Assembly: GCA_037355855.1 (NCBI GenBank) | Contig: CM074765.1 | Location: 1,302,001 to 1,366,000, forward strand | Origin: Pseudo-nitzschia pungens | Taxonomy: Eukaryota; Bacillariophyta; Bacillariophyceae; Bacillariales; Bacillariaceae | Reading direction: 5' to 3' | Length of the DNA stretch: 64,000 nt | Shown here: in pieces, positions 19,757 through 28,267 of the stretch | Position numbering within the stretch: position 1 is the first letter of the stretch | Layout: every line of letters starts with the position of its first letter | Notes under the pieces: generated by a model | The model's database searches: none | Told to the model about the DNA's origin: nothing | What the model saw: only the letters and a program-made list of their open reading frames with translations | Program-made: the position numbers and the translations under genes

Positions 19757-22700
19757 CTACCACATGCAGCGTTCGCAGTGGCTCTTCAACATGGGACCAT
19801 TGAGCAACTTAGTGAATAGATCAGCAATGTTGCTCTCACCTGGTTCCTTTGCGACCCGAATCGTTCCAGCAGCAATAGCTTCGCGCGCCTTGTGGTAGGC
19901 AACGCTGTTATGTTTCTTGTTGCATGGGCTCTCCGGTCTGGTAACATTCTTTACAACTGAATCGTTGTCACAAAATACATTGGTGGATCCAGCAATGGGC
20001 ACACCCAGCATTCGGAGCTTATATCTGAGGCCTTCAATCATCTCAACAGCAATGCGCATTGCCACAATCTCAGAACCAAAGGTAGAAGTCTCCACTGTGG
20101 TTTGCCTCTTGCTGAACCAAAGAATAGGGGCATTATTCAAGAAGATAATGATACCAGTATGGGATCTTCTGGTTGCTTTGCATCCGGCATGATCTGCGTC
20201 AACAAAACACGTCATAACAACAGCTCTGCCCAAGGCTTCTGGAGCATCTGGTGGGATAACCTCCTTGGCATCGGGATAGAACTCACTCCAATCACACTGA
20301 GCGAAGCTGGATTCATCAATATCAGGGATAGCATCATCAAATACCAGCCTTGACCTGGCATGGTTCTTGATATATGCAAACATATGGAACAGTTGGTTCA
20401 AGTGACCGATCCTTGCTTGTGCCAAATACCTTGACATCAGGGATACAGGTGTCACCAAATCCAACCTACCAAGTTCACAAAGCCACCTGAGAACGCCAAT
20501 AAGACCTTGGTAGTAGTTCTGCATTTGCGGATCCAGTTCCTGGGTCAAGTCAATCTCAGGTCTGTAATCGTTAGTCAGCGGAGTAGTTACTTTCTTCGGG
20601 AGGTACTTGTAACCATACTTCTCGGTTCCAAGCTCCTGCTCGACTGCATCCACTGCTTTCTTGGCATATTTCTCAGAGGACATGGCCCATTTAGGGATAG
20701 GGTCATCGTCAATCTTGTACTGACCGACATCAGCGCCGAGGTAGAGCTTTGGAACTTCTATAGTACCATCCTTGAGCGTAAACCGCTGTTCTATACTCTC
20801 CAGCTGGCGCCTTGGATTTTCACTGCAACAGACGATATCATCCACATAAGCAATGAGATATGCCCAATATCTTGTTCCATCCTTCTTGGTCTCAACTCGC
20901 ATGTGTACGTCAGGATCTGCTTTACATGGTTGGTATCCTAGCTCTCTTAGGTGCTTAGTTAGATAGGATCTAAATGAAGCCCCTGCAACCGGCAGACCAT
21001 ACAGAGCCCGTACAATCTTGCAAACTTGCCCAACCAAATGAGGGGGAAAACCGTCCTCAGCTCGTGCCACCAAATAATACTTCTTTTTGATTGGCGCAGT
21101 GAGGTAGGCGTTTTGGATATCAGCAGACAGTACGTCCAATCCATTCAAAGCTGCTAGCAGAAAGAATATTCGAACAGAATCTCTGCTTGGTACGCTGCTG
21201 AAGGTGTGTTCTTTAGCTGTGGCTTGGACTTTATGGCCGTCGGCGACAAGCCTCGCTTTCCTCGTGAGGGATCCCAGCTTGACATCAAATATCATGTGGG
21301 TGGTGATCTTGCTGAATCCTTCGGCCTTGAGACCTTCGACGGTGTAGCTGGGGTCAAACTCAAACGCCATCTTGTTGTTCTTCATCTCTTTAGCAATTGC
21401 CTTCTGCCAATAGTCCGTTCCGGTCTTCTTGTCGATAGCAAGCGCTTCAGGGATTGAGTGTGGGAGTTCCACACCATACTTGTGTGTACGGTCCCAGTAC
21501 TTGTTGGATTTCTTGGTGGCTTTCAGAAGTCTTCTTTTCCTTCGGAGTACATGATGCACCCACCATTTGAAAGCTGGCTCGTCGGCAATCTGGTTATCAA
21601 CCGCATACTGCGCAGCTTCAACAGGAAAAGACTCTTTGATATCACCTAACTTGCACCACGATTCAGTACCATCCTTCCAACTCACCAGTAGCCTCCATCC
21701 CTTAGTTGTAGTAGGGAGCACTTTGTTAGACTTGGCGGTCGCTTGTTGTTTGGTCACGGCGGTTTCATCTTTCTCATGGTCTATGATCTCGTCCAGTAGA
21801 GTGAACATACGACCCTCGTCATCGACAGAACTGTACATGTTCTCAGCAACAATATTTGCCATATATTGCTCCACTGTACCGTCAGGAAGTTGCAAATCAT
21901 ACATTCTGGTATCAAGGATAGGGTTGTTGTCCCTCTTCCCCAAAGGATTGCCATTCAAATCAGTGGTTCGCGCTTTGACGGTGCATTTGAGTCGTTCGTC
22001 ACCTCTCTGAATCATGACCTTGTTCCCAATATACTCATCATAGGTATCCCCATCAGGTACGAGCTCATCCACGTCTGGGATAGAGGCTTCTGGCTCTGCC
22101 ATGGTGGTGGAATCATCTGGCCATCTATCCTGGTGGTTCTCAAATAGTTCTTCTGGGGGTTGCGGGTACGTCTCTTGGAACTGAACGTCAGTGTCCTCGA
22201 GTTTGTCCCCGATCTTGGATTCAACTGCTTGATCAAATGAGTCCATGGCACGCTTGACATTGTGTGCACGCCATTCGGCTTCAGTGACAGCTCTAACAGT
22301 GTTAGTGCTTACTGGGAGCGCAGATTCAGTCAATATCCAGTGGCAGTCGCCACCTCCAAACATTCTTCCACACGGTCCAAGCCAGCGTCCGAGCTTCTCT
22401 GTACCATCTGATAGGTCAGTCCAGTAGACAAAATCATACCATTCATGAGCTTGATACAGGGAGATATCCGGCATGTGCCCATGGACTAGTTCAAATGGAG
22501 TTCTTTCCATGCATGCTGGATCACTGGAAGCAGTCCGCTGCCTGATAGCTGCAACAAGCTCACCACAGAATGCCCACAATCGCTTGGGGGATCTCTTTCT
22601 GGCAGTCTTCTTCCGAATGCTTCTGCTGAGATGCCCTATACTTAATTCAGCTCTGTTCTGGAAAGGGCAGTGTGGCTGGATGAATGTCTGATGAATGTTG

Positions 22701-24406
22701 TTCTTCCGAATTACAGCATTCCAGTGGGTCTTGTATGTGCCGACAGCTCCTTGCTCCTTGGCGCCATCAGAGATTAAGTGCTCTGGAATTCCAACTTCAT
22801 GGATAAAGATCTTCAGACCATCAGCTGCTTGCTTCTTGCTGTGGATAGGGATGAATTCTTCATAACCTTTGCCATTGCTGAAGACTTGCGCCGCTTTGTC
22901 TTGCCTTATAATACTTGGGACCTTTGCATGCCAGGTGTCAGTCCCCCACTTGCCAGCTGCAACTCGCTTGTTTCTGAAGCTCTGTGTCGGAAGCCTTCTA
23001 ACTAAAGGATGTTGGGGATTCCTAAATCCTTTCTGTGTGGTCACTCTCAGTGTTGCTCTTGCCTTTCGGTCAGATATATCCCATATCTTGGAGAGCCTGT
23101 CTGAATCAATCTTGCTGTATCTATCTGTATCAATTGCCGGTCCCCATTGTTTTCTTCTTCGGGTTGTTTCTGTTTCCGGATCGATTGGCTCTTCCAAATC
23201 AGCCCAAGCAATGTGCTTGTCCCTGTACACTGCAGATAGGGCAACCGGCGCATCCCTGATATTGGGATCCAGTTCAAATCTATCCAGTCCATCAGTGTAG
23301 GCAGGCTCATACAGGGGTGTATGAAGGGCATTGATCTTGAGGCTTGGCTTGTCTTCTATCCTGTCCCCGCAAGTCTCAGATGAATTACCTTCGTGGTCCG
23401 AAACAACTTGGGGTTCAGAGTAAATCGATGAAAGTCTCGTATGGAGCCGGTCGTCAGATGCTATGGAACAGGGGGTTAAATCTCGTGTACATAGCTGCTG
23501 TAGGCGTCGGAGCTTGTAGTGGGAATATTTTTCATTGGATGGCAGCATATGATTTGGCTGGAGCTTCTTGGAATACAGAGAGGATTTGAAGTGGTTCCTT
23601 TGTAGACTCGTGCAATCGGACATGGGGATGTTCGAATCGGGCGGGACGTTCGAATCGGGCGAGATCGAATCGGGCAGGGCAGGGGTCTCAATCGTGGGGC
23701 TGATTCCTGCTGTAGGCGCTTTGCTTGTCGGGGTATCAACCTTGCTCTGTTGTTGCTGCTGTACAGCAGAAACAAACTTGGTTGGGTCAGGGAAATATGG
23801 ATGTGATTGGTCAATTGCTGATTCAGCCTGCTGAAACTTCGGGCTTGCTGGATCCCATGGGTCATCCATGGTTGCAATTACATGATCACACGTTCGCATT
23901 TCCCTTTTTGTGGGGCGTCTGGAGGGGAAGTAGGAAATAACACCATTAAGTCGGAGCTTAATATCCAGTGCTGGGACTTCTTCTTCTCCATCTTCAGCAG
24001 GACGCTCAATATGGATGGAATGAGATGATTTAGAATCAAACTGTCTCGGTGCTTCATCCACTCGATTGTGGCCACAGCTTCTAACTTGGTTGGGGCAGAT
24101 TAAGCTGTGCTGGAGCCTGTCCCCGAAATACAAAGCCTCATGGAAATATATCAACCAAACCTTTCCATTGGTATCCGTATAGGCAGTGACGCATGTCCCC
24201 ATCGGAATGTTCTTCACTGGTTCATATTCTGGGGAGAAGGGATGAACATCCACATGGGAGGTGACCTGGTCTTCCAATAAAATCATATTGCAACCAGCAG
24301 CTGTTGTGTCTGCATGACTATCCAACTCACAGTTGCTTTCTGCAGGCCTTGCAGATTGTGCTGCTGGTACATCCATTTGATACACCAGCCGGCCCACCTT
24401 ACTCAA
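19757..24406 (-). CDS. pol: Copia Pol polyprotein (PR-IN-RT-RNaseH)
   Basis: About 1549 residues, intact. An aspartic protease motif ELDSHADTTAAG lies near residue 27; this DSHADT form is typical of CoDi elements. Integrase has TDTWHAK near 489, LISDGAKEQ near 544 and NRAELSIGHL near 584. No HHCC finger is seen; a helical KIWDISDRKARATL stretch lies before the core. A chromodomain-like module (GWRLLVSWKDGTESWCKL...) lies at about 903-935. RT has the catalytic YVDD near 1187, and RNase H has CFVDADHAG near the C terminus. IN before RT identifies Copia. No ATG lies at the front: the first start-like codon is TTG, and the frame runs without a stop back to the gag TGA. Synthesis as a Gag-Pol fusion by readthrough is therefore likely. 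Confidence 0.94.
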   Translation of the reverse strand: MSKVGRLVYQMDVPAAQSARPAESNCELDSHADTTAAGCNMILLEDQVTSHVDVHPFSPEYEPVKNIPMGTCVTAYTDTNGKVWLIYFHEALYFGDRLQHSLICPNQVRSCGHNRVDEAPRQFDSKSSHSIHIERPAEDGEEEVPALDIKLRLNGVISYFPSRRPTKREMRTCDHVIATMDDPWDPASPKFQQAESAIDQSHPYFPDPTKFVSAVQQQQQSKVDTPTSKAPTAGISPTIETPALPDSISPDSNVPPDSNIPMSDCTSLQRNHFKSSLYSKKLQPNHMLPSNEKYSHYKLRRLQQLCTRDLTPCSIASDDRLHTRLSSIYSEPQVVSDHEGNSSETCGDRIEDKPSLKINALHTPLYEPAYTDGLDRFELDPNIRDAPVALSAVYRDKHIAWADLEEPIDPETETTRRRKQWGPAIDTDRYSKIDSDRLSKIWDISDRKARATLRVTTQKGFRNPQHPLVRRLPTQSFRNKRVAAGKWGTDTWHAKVPSIIRQDKAAQVFSNGKGYEEFIPIHSKKQAADGLKIFIHEVGIPEHLISDGAKEQGAVGTYKTHWNAVIRKNNIHQTFIQPHCPFQNRAELSIGHLSRSIRKKTARKRSPKRLWAFCGELVAAIRQRTASSDPACMERTPFELVHGHMPDISLYQAHEWYDFVYWTDLSDGTEKLGRWLGPCGRMFGGGDCHWILTESALPVSTNTVRAVTEAEWRAHNVKRAMDSFDQAVESKIGDKLEDTDVQFQETYPQPPEELFENHQDRWPDDSTTMAEPEASIPDVDELVPDGDTYDEYIGNKVMIQRGDERLKCTVKARTTDLNGNPLGKRDNNPILDTRMYDLQLPDGTVEQYMANIVAENMYSSVDDEGRMFTLLDEIIDHEKDETAVTKQQATAKSNKVLPTTTKGWRLLVSWKDGTESWCKLGDIKESFPVEAAQYAVDNQIADEPAFKWWVHHVLRRKRRLLKATKKSNKYWDRTHKYGVELPHSIPEALAIDKKTGTDYWQKAIAKEMKNNKMAFEFDPSYTVEGLKAEGFSKITTHMIFDVKLGSLTRKARLVADGHKVQATAKEHTFSSVPSRDSVRIFFLLAALNGLDVLSADIQNAYLTAPIKKKYYLVARAEDGFPPHLVGQVCKIVRALYGLPVAGASFRSYLTKHLRELGYQPCKADPDVHMRVETKKDGTRYWAYLIAYVDDIVCCSENPRRQLESIEQRFTLKDGTIEVPKLYLGADVGQYKIDDDPIPKWAMSSEKYAKKAVDAVEQELGTEKYGYKYLPKKVTTPLTNDYRPEIDLTQELDPQMQNYYQGLIGVLRWLCELGRLDLVTPVSLMSRYLAQARIGHLNQLFHMFAYIKNHARSRLVFDDAIPDIDESSFAQCDWSEFYPDAKEVIPPDAPEALGRAVVMTCFVDADHAGCKATRRSHTGIIIFLNNAPILWFSKRQTTVETSTFGSEIVAMRIAVEMIEGLRYKLRMLGVPIAGSTNVFCDNDSVVKNVTRPESPCNKKHNSVAYHKAREAIAAGTIRVAKEPGESNIADLFTKLLNGPMLKSHCERCMW

Positions 24407-24430
24407 TTTCAGGCCCCGGCTGGGAAGTCA
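24385..24430 (-). promoter_or_regulatory. Candidate stop-codon readthrough signal between Copia gag and pol
   Basis: The gag TGA (24430-24428) is followed by CTTC and then a perfect 8-bp stem, CCAGCCGG (24423-24416) with CCGGCTGG (24392-24385), closing a 23-nt loop. Gag and pol share a frame with no other stop between them. A leaky UGA-C context followed within a few nucleotides by a GC-rich structure is the known layout of readthrough signals such as the murine gammaretrovirus gag-pol junction (UAG there). Function is inferred. Confidence 0.6.
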
Positions 24431-26395
24431 ATCCTTCTTGGCGTTGCCATTGCCTTTGCCTTTGCCATTTTTGCCTTTCTTTCGTCCCTTCGGTCCAAAA
24501 CTGTTGCCGGCGCCGCTTGCCTGTGGGGACGGTGCTGGTTGAGTTTCTGCGGCTTGGACGCTACGGGACTGGGCCTTCTTTCGACGGAGCTCTTTTAGTT
24601 TCTCTCGTTGTTCGGCGGAGAAGGTCCTGTAGACAGCAAGGGGATAATTCTTGGCTTCAATCGTACCGGTGTAGGTACCTACCACGGACTTGGATTTCTT
24701 GTTCCCATTTCCACCCCCATTCCCGCCTCCACCAGCCACGAAAGCTGAGACGGATCGACCACGCTTGTTCGAATGGTGGATGGTCGAGATACCAAGTTCT
24801 TCGGTGAACATTGCAACCAGTTCTCTGAAATTCCACATATATTTCTTCTTGTCACGTAGAGCGATTGATTTGGCATTATTCAAACGCTCGTCTGTGACCG
24901 ATCGGAAGAAGTCCAAGATGAATCGCTTCTCGTCTCTCTTTGGATCATACCCGCCGTAGTTGATGAGAGTGGTACGGAACTTCAACCAATTTCGACAGTG
25001 GGTCTCGAAATCGTTGTGACGGGAGTCGCCTGAATACTTGGAGTCCGCGATGGCTTTGACGGTCTTGCTGACAATCGCGTTGACATTCGTCTCTGTGAAG
25101 GCATGGTCGTAGATATGGAGGTATGCCGCTCGGGCATTGCCTCGTGTCTCGTCCCTTTGGTATGCGAAGGTCCGGATATATTCCCAGCCTGGACCACTTC
25201 GTACAGCAGCACAAAGCAACGTCCAGACCGTCTGGTTATCCTCTTCGAACTGCTCGCCTTCAAGCACTGCACACCGCAAGTTGTATTCGGTCCAGTTGGA
25301 GAAGCCGTCTTTGCCGCCAATGGGACTAGATCTGTCCTCCTCCGTCACCTCCGCTTCATCGTCTGGACGGATCACGTAAAGTAGGGGGAATCCATGCTTG
25401 TTGAAACGATCGCGTAGGTCTTGGCGGAATGCTCGGTCCCATTCAGCAAACTTGGGCAGGGTCGTCAAAGAAGGCGGGGGAGTCGTCACTGGAGTTGCCT
25501 CTCGTTGCTTCTTCGTCGCCACTAGACGCTTCTCGGTCCGTTCGTAAGAATCATGTTGCTCTAACCATTCCTTGGCAGTGGGGCGAGCACCAATGAGGGG
25601 TTGGTAGCGAACCCATTCAGCAAACACCATTAGCTTCTCGATAAGGGAGTCGCTGATATAGACAGCCGTAGGATCAGGACAAGCAGGGTGTCTGTAAGAA
25701 GCAAGGTTCCTGGAGAATCTGGAAGCACGCTCAGGGGTGAGCCGACGGATGGAATCAATCGTGGATAAATCAGATCGGAATAACTCTTCAGCCGTCGCCT
25801 CGTTACAGAAAGATTCGTAGACCTCAAAGAGATCCTCTTCTCGTCTGGTGAGTGGCTTGCCGTTGTTGTAGCCGTAGATTCCTCCTCTTGCCTGAGCAGC
25901 CTTATTGGAAGCGATAAGGGCCTCCTTGTCTTTGGAGGCGCCGAATTTCTCGTCCATCCGGTCCTGTAGGATTTGGAGTTGCTTGACAACCATAGCCATA
26001 GCAGTATCGTTCTGGGTCCGGGGATGGATAGAAAAATCATCCTCCTCGTGGACCCTGGATCTGTTGGCTCCTGCTGCTCTCTCCGCCGCTGCTCTCTCCG
26101 CCGCTGCTCTCTCCGCCGCTGCTTTTGCCGCCGCTGCTGCTGCCCTAGTGATCTTTTTGGTCGGTTTGTAGCTGTCTGGTGCAGTCTTCCTCTTGCGTCC
26201 TTGCTCCTTCTCTTCAGGCTCCTCGTCTTCAGAGGGGTCGGTGATCTCCTCATCATTCAATCCACCTCCATGGATTTCCTCATTCTCTTCTGAGGGTTCC
26301 TCGACGGGGGGCTCCTCATCCTCAAGGATTGCAGGGTCGTTGATGGACTCCTTGGGAGGTTGCTTGGACTGTTCCTTTTCAGTAGGGTTAGGCAT
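24428..26395 (-). CDS. gag: Copia Gag
   Basis: 655 residues from the ATG at 26395. It has an acidic N terminus, an AAAERAA alanine-rich helical repeat near residue 90-110, a long helical capsid-like middle, a Gly-Gly-Asn linker, and a basic Gly-Lys-rich C terminus (GRKKGKNGKGKG). No CCHC zinc knuckle is visible, so the basic tail probably binds RNA. It is in the same frame as pol and ends at TGA 24430-24428. Assignment rests on position upstream of pol and on composition; the capsid fold is not proven by sequence. Confidence 0.85.
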   Translation of the reverse strand: MPNPTEKEQSKQPPKESINDPAILEDEEPPVEEPSEENEEIHGGGLNDEEITDPSEDEEPEEKEQGRKRKTAPDSYKPTKKITRAAAAAAKAAAERAAAERAAAERAAGANRSRVHEEDDFSIHPRTQNDTAMAMVVKQLQILQDRMDEKFGASKDKEALIASNKAAQARGGIYGYNNGKPLTRREEDLFEVYESFCNEATAEELFRSDLSTIDSIRRLTPERASRFSRNLASYRHPACPDPTAVYISDSLIEKLMVFAEWVRYQPLIGARPTAKEWLEQHDSYERTEKRLVATKKQREATPVTTPPPSLTTLPKFAEWDRAFRQDLRDRFNKHGFPLLYVIRPDDEAEVTEEDRSSPIGGKDGFSNWTEYNLRCAVLEGEQFEEDNQTVWTLLCAAVRSGPGWEYIRTFAYQRDETRGNARAAYLHIYDHAFTETNVNAIVSKTVKAIADSKYSGDSRHNDFETHCRNWLKFRTTLINYGGYDPKRDEKRFILDFFRSVTDERLNNAKSIALRDKKKYMWNFRELVAMFTEELGISTIHHSNKRGRSVSAFVAGGGGNGGGNGNKKSKSVVGTYTGTIEAKNYPLAVYRTFSAEQREKLKELRRKKAQSRSVQAAETQPAPSPQASGAGNSFGPKGRKKGKNGKGKGNGNAKKD

Positions 26396-27343
26396 GTTGG
26401 CTAGGCTTTGGATGGTTTGTAAATCGTTCCTTTTTTTTAAAGAATGATGTTCGTTCCAAGTTAATCTCTTGCTTGGAATAATAGAAATAGTTCCGACCGG
26501 TGGTGGTTGCCGGTTCTGGTCGGTGGTGGTTGCCGCTGTAACATAGTGTTGACAATTGCGAGAATACCTCTCGATGACCTTCCGTATCCTGTTTAGATAA
26601 GACTAAACTTGGTGACCTTCCGGATCTAGGCAAGATTAGACTTGGTGACCTTCCGGATTGGGCAAGATTAAACTTGGTGACCTTCCGGATCTATCTAGTT
26701 GACCTTCCGGATCTATCTAGTTGACCTTCCGGATCTATCTAGGTGACCTTCCGGATCTATCTAGGTGGCCTTCCGGGTTGGCTTCCGTGTCTTTCAATCC
26801 TTCACCTGGAATTGTCATTGGCTACAATCCACTATCAGCAGCTGGATGTTCTAAACGTACTGAAGACTCTATCGTGTGGGTCTTTCGCTTCATCCTGGAT
26901 TCTCGTAACGTACTGACTCCAATACCTGGGTTCGTTACATCCTTGTTGCTCAATCGGTCCCTTTTGCATCCGGGCCAAGTCTCGGTGGAGCCACCACCCT
27001 GCTCTGTTTCATAGACCTAGTATGAGCCGGTCCACTCAGGATCCCTAGGTCCCAGTATCCAGCAAAAGGGAGCCCCATTTACATCACCGTAGATCTCCTT
27101 ACGTCCGCTCCGAGCTTGCCATTCATATCTGCGTCCGACGTTCGAAATGATCTACTGGAGGCACGTTGATGTCAGCTCCTCGTACTGTAGGCCTGGAACT
27201 GAGTTTTACATCCAGCAGATGGTTCTTTTACATCCAAGTGTAGGCATGGATGCCAGCTTGATGATCAGTCAGCTGGGTTTCTTCACACGCTCTAGCCGGC
27301 GTCCCGGCTTCGAAGTTGGTTTCGAGCGGTGGGTCTGATAAAC
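26396..27343 (-). other. Copia 5' leader
   Basis: A 948-nt untranslated region between the 5' LTR and the gag ATG. It contains tandem TGACCTTCCGGATCTATCTAG-type units (see the separate entry), a duplicated GGTGGTGGTTGCCG word at about 26500-26535, and next to the LTR the sequence TTTATCAGACCC. No upstream coding frame is supported. Confidence 0.6.
26575..26787 (-). repeat. Tandem 22-bp (and 32-38-bp) repeats in Copia leader
   Basis: TGACCTTCCG words start at 26575, 26613, 26646, 26678, 26700, 26722 and 26744, and a TGGCC variant at 26766. The spacings are 38, 33, 32 and then four times 22. They could bind a protein or Gag; that is inference. Confidence 0.85.
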
Positions 27344-28267
27344 TGCGTTGATATTGCTCGTCAGCAATCTCCGTAAGACCGACTCGTACTGCGTACTGGA
27401 AAAATAAGGGATAACAATAACAATAATACCACATAGAGTCCTGGCAAATAGTGAGACTACAGAAGATACTGTTCGGTCTCCATTGCATACACTCAGTTAC
27501 TACAAGGTACTTCCCTAGAGGTACATCGGAATCGATCATGGTGAGGGCGTGATAGGATGTGTTTATTTTAGAGTGAAAAAAAAAAGAGTGAATAAAGGGA
27601 GCTGAGCCAAAGCGCTCAGCTCTGTATCGTGACAGCGCTCCGCTAACTCGTATAATAATAGAGCTCTGTAGCTCCAGTACTGTATTCTACGGGTAGCGTA
27701 GTGTGCGGAGTATCGTAGCGTAGCTCCGCTTAATTAAGCTTCGCTTAATTATATTCAATCGTGTGTTGCTTGCTTGCTTATGCTAACGCGTTGGGTAACT
27801 GTCTGGGTCAGGTATACAGTCATAGTACATATTGTACACCAATGACCCGACCCCGGCGGTAGCATAGTATCTTAGCACTGGTATCATGGTAGGTTAGCAC
27901 CATCAGTATCTCGTAGCATTAGCAACCCTAACCCTGTAGCATCTAGCTACACCATAAAAGGTGCTTTACTTGGGGTACGTACGATTGGTACAAATCGTAC
28001 GCGGCGACCCTAGTAATTCTGCTAGCATCCATACTAAACAGGATATAGGTCTGCTGCTAAGCCTGTTGCTAAGCCTGTTGCTAAGCCTGTTGCTAAGCCT
28101 GTTGCTAAGCCTGTTGCTAAGCCTGTTGCTACCAATTAGCACATAGCCCTAGCACTCAGCTCAGCACCTGTTAGTCAGTTACTGGAGGCTGCTGCCTGTA
28201 GCCTCAGTACACTCTCCTACACAGGAGCCTTGCTAGCACAGATCATAGCACCACTTGAATATCTTCA
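27344..28267 (-). repeat. Copia 5' LTR, intact
   Basis: 924 bp with TG...CA ends. It carries six 12-bp units GCTAAGCCTGTT (28056-28127) and the 9-bp inverted repeat GAGCTGAGC/GCTCAGCTC (27599-27622). It shows the unoccupied insertion sites for both Gypsy elements, which defines their borders exactly. Confidence 0.93.

Larger units (their letters stand above)
6513..28267 (-). mobile_element. Copia-type LTR retrotransposon (diatom CoDi-like), minus strand, interrupted by two Gypsy elements
   Basis: Two direct LTR copies flank an internal region (19142-27343) with gag and pol on the minus strand. The right copy (27344-28267, 924 bp) is the intact 5' LTR. The left copy is the 3' LTR, split into 6513-7149, 12990-13185 and 19065-19141, which sum to 910 bp. 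The 14-bp difference is explained by one fewer 12-bp repeat and a 2-bp indel, and I saw only one substitution. LTR ends read TG...CA. A purine-rich stretch (CACGGGGACTA) abuts the 3' LTR. Next to the 5' LTR, TTTATCAGACCC resembles the initiator-Met primer site only in its TATCAGA core. The outer 5-bp flanks (ttgtt and tatgt) do not match. The near-identical LTRs suggest a young insertion. Confidence 0.9.
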
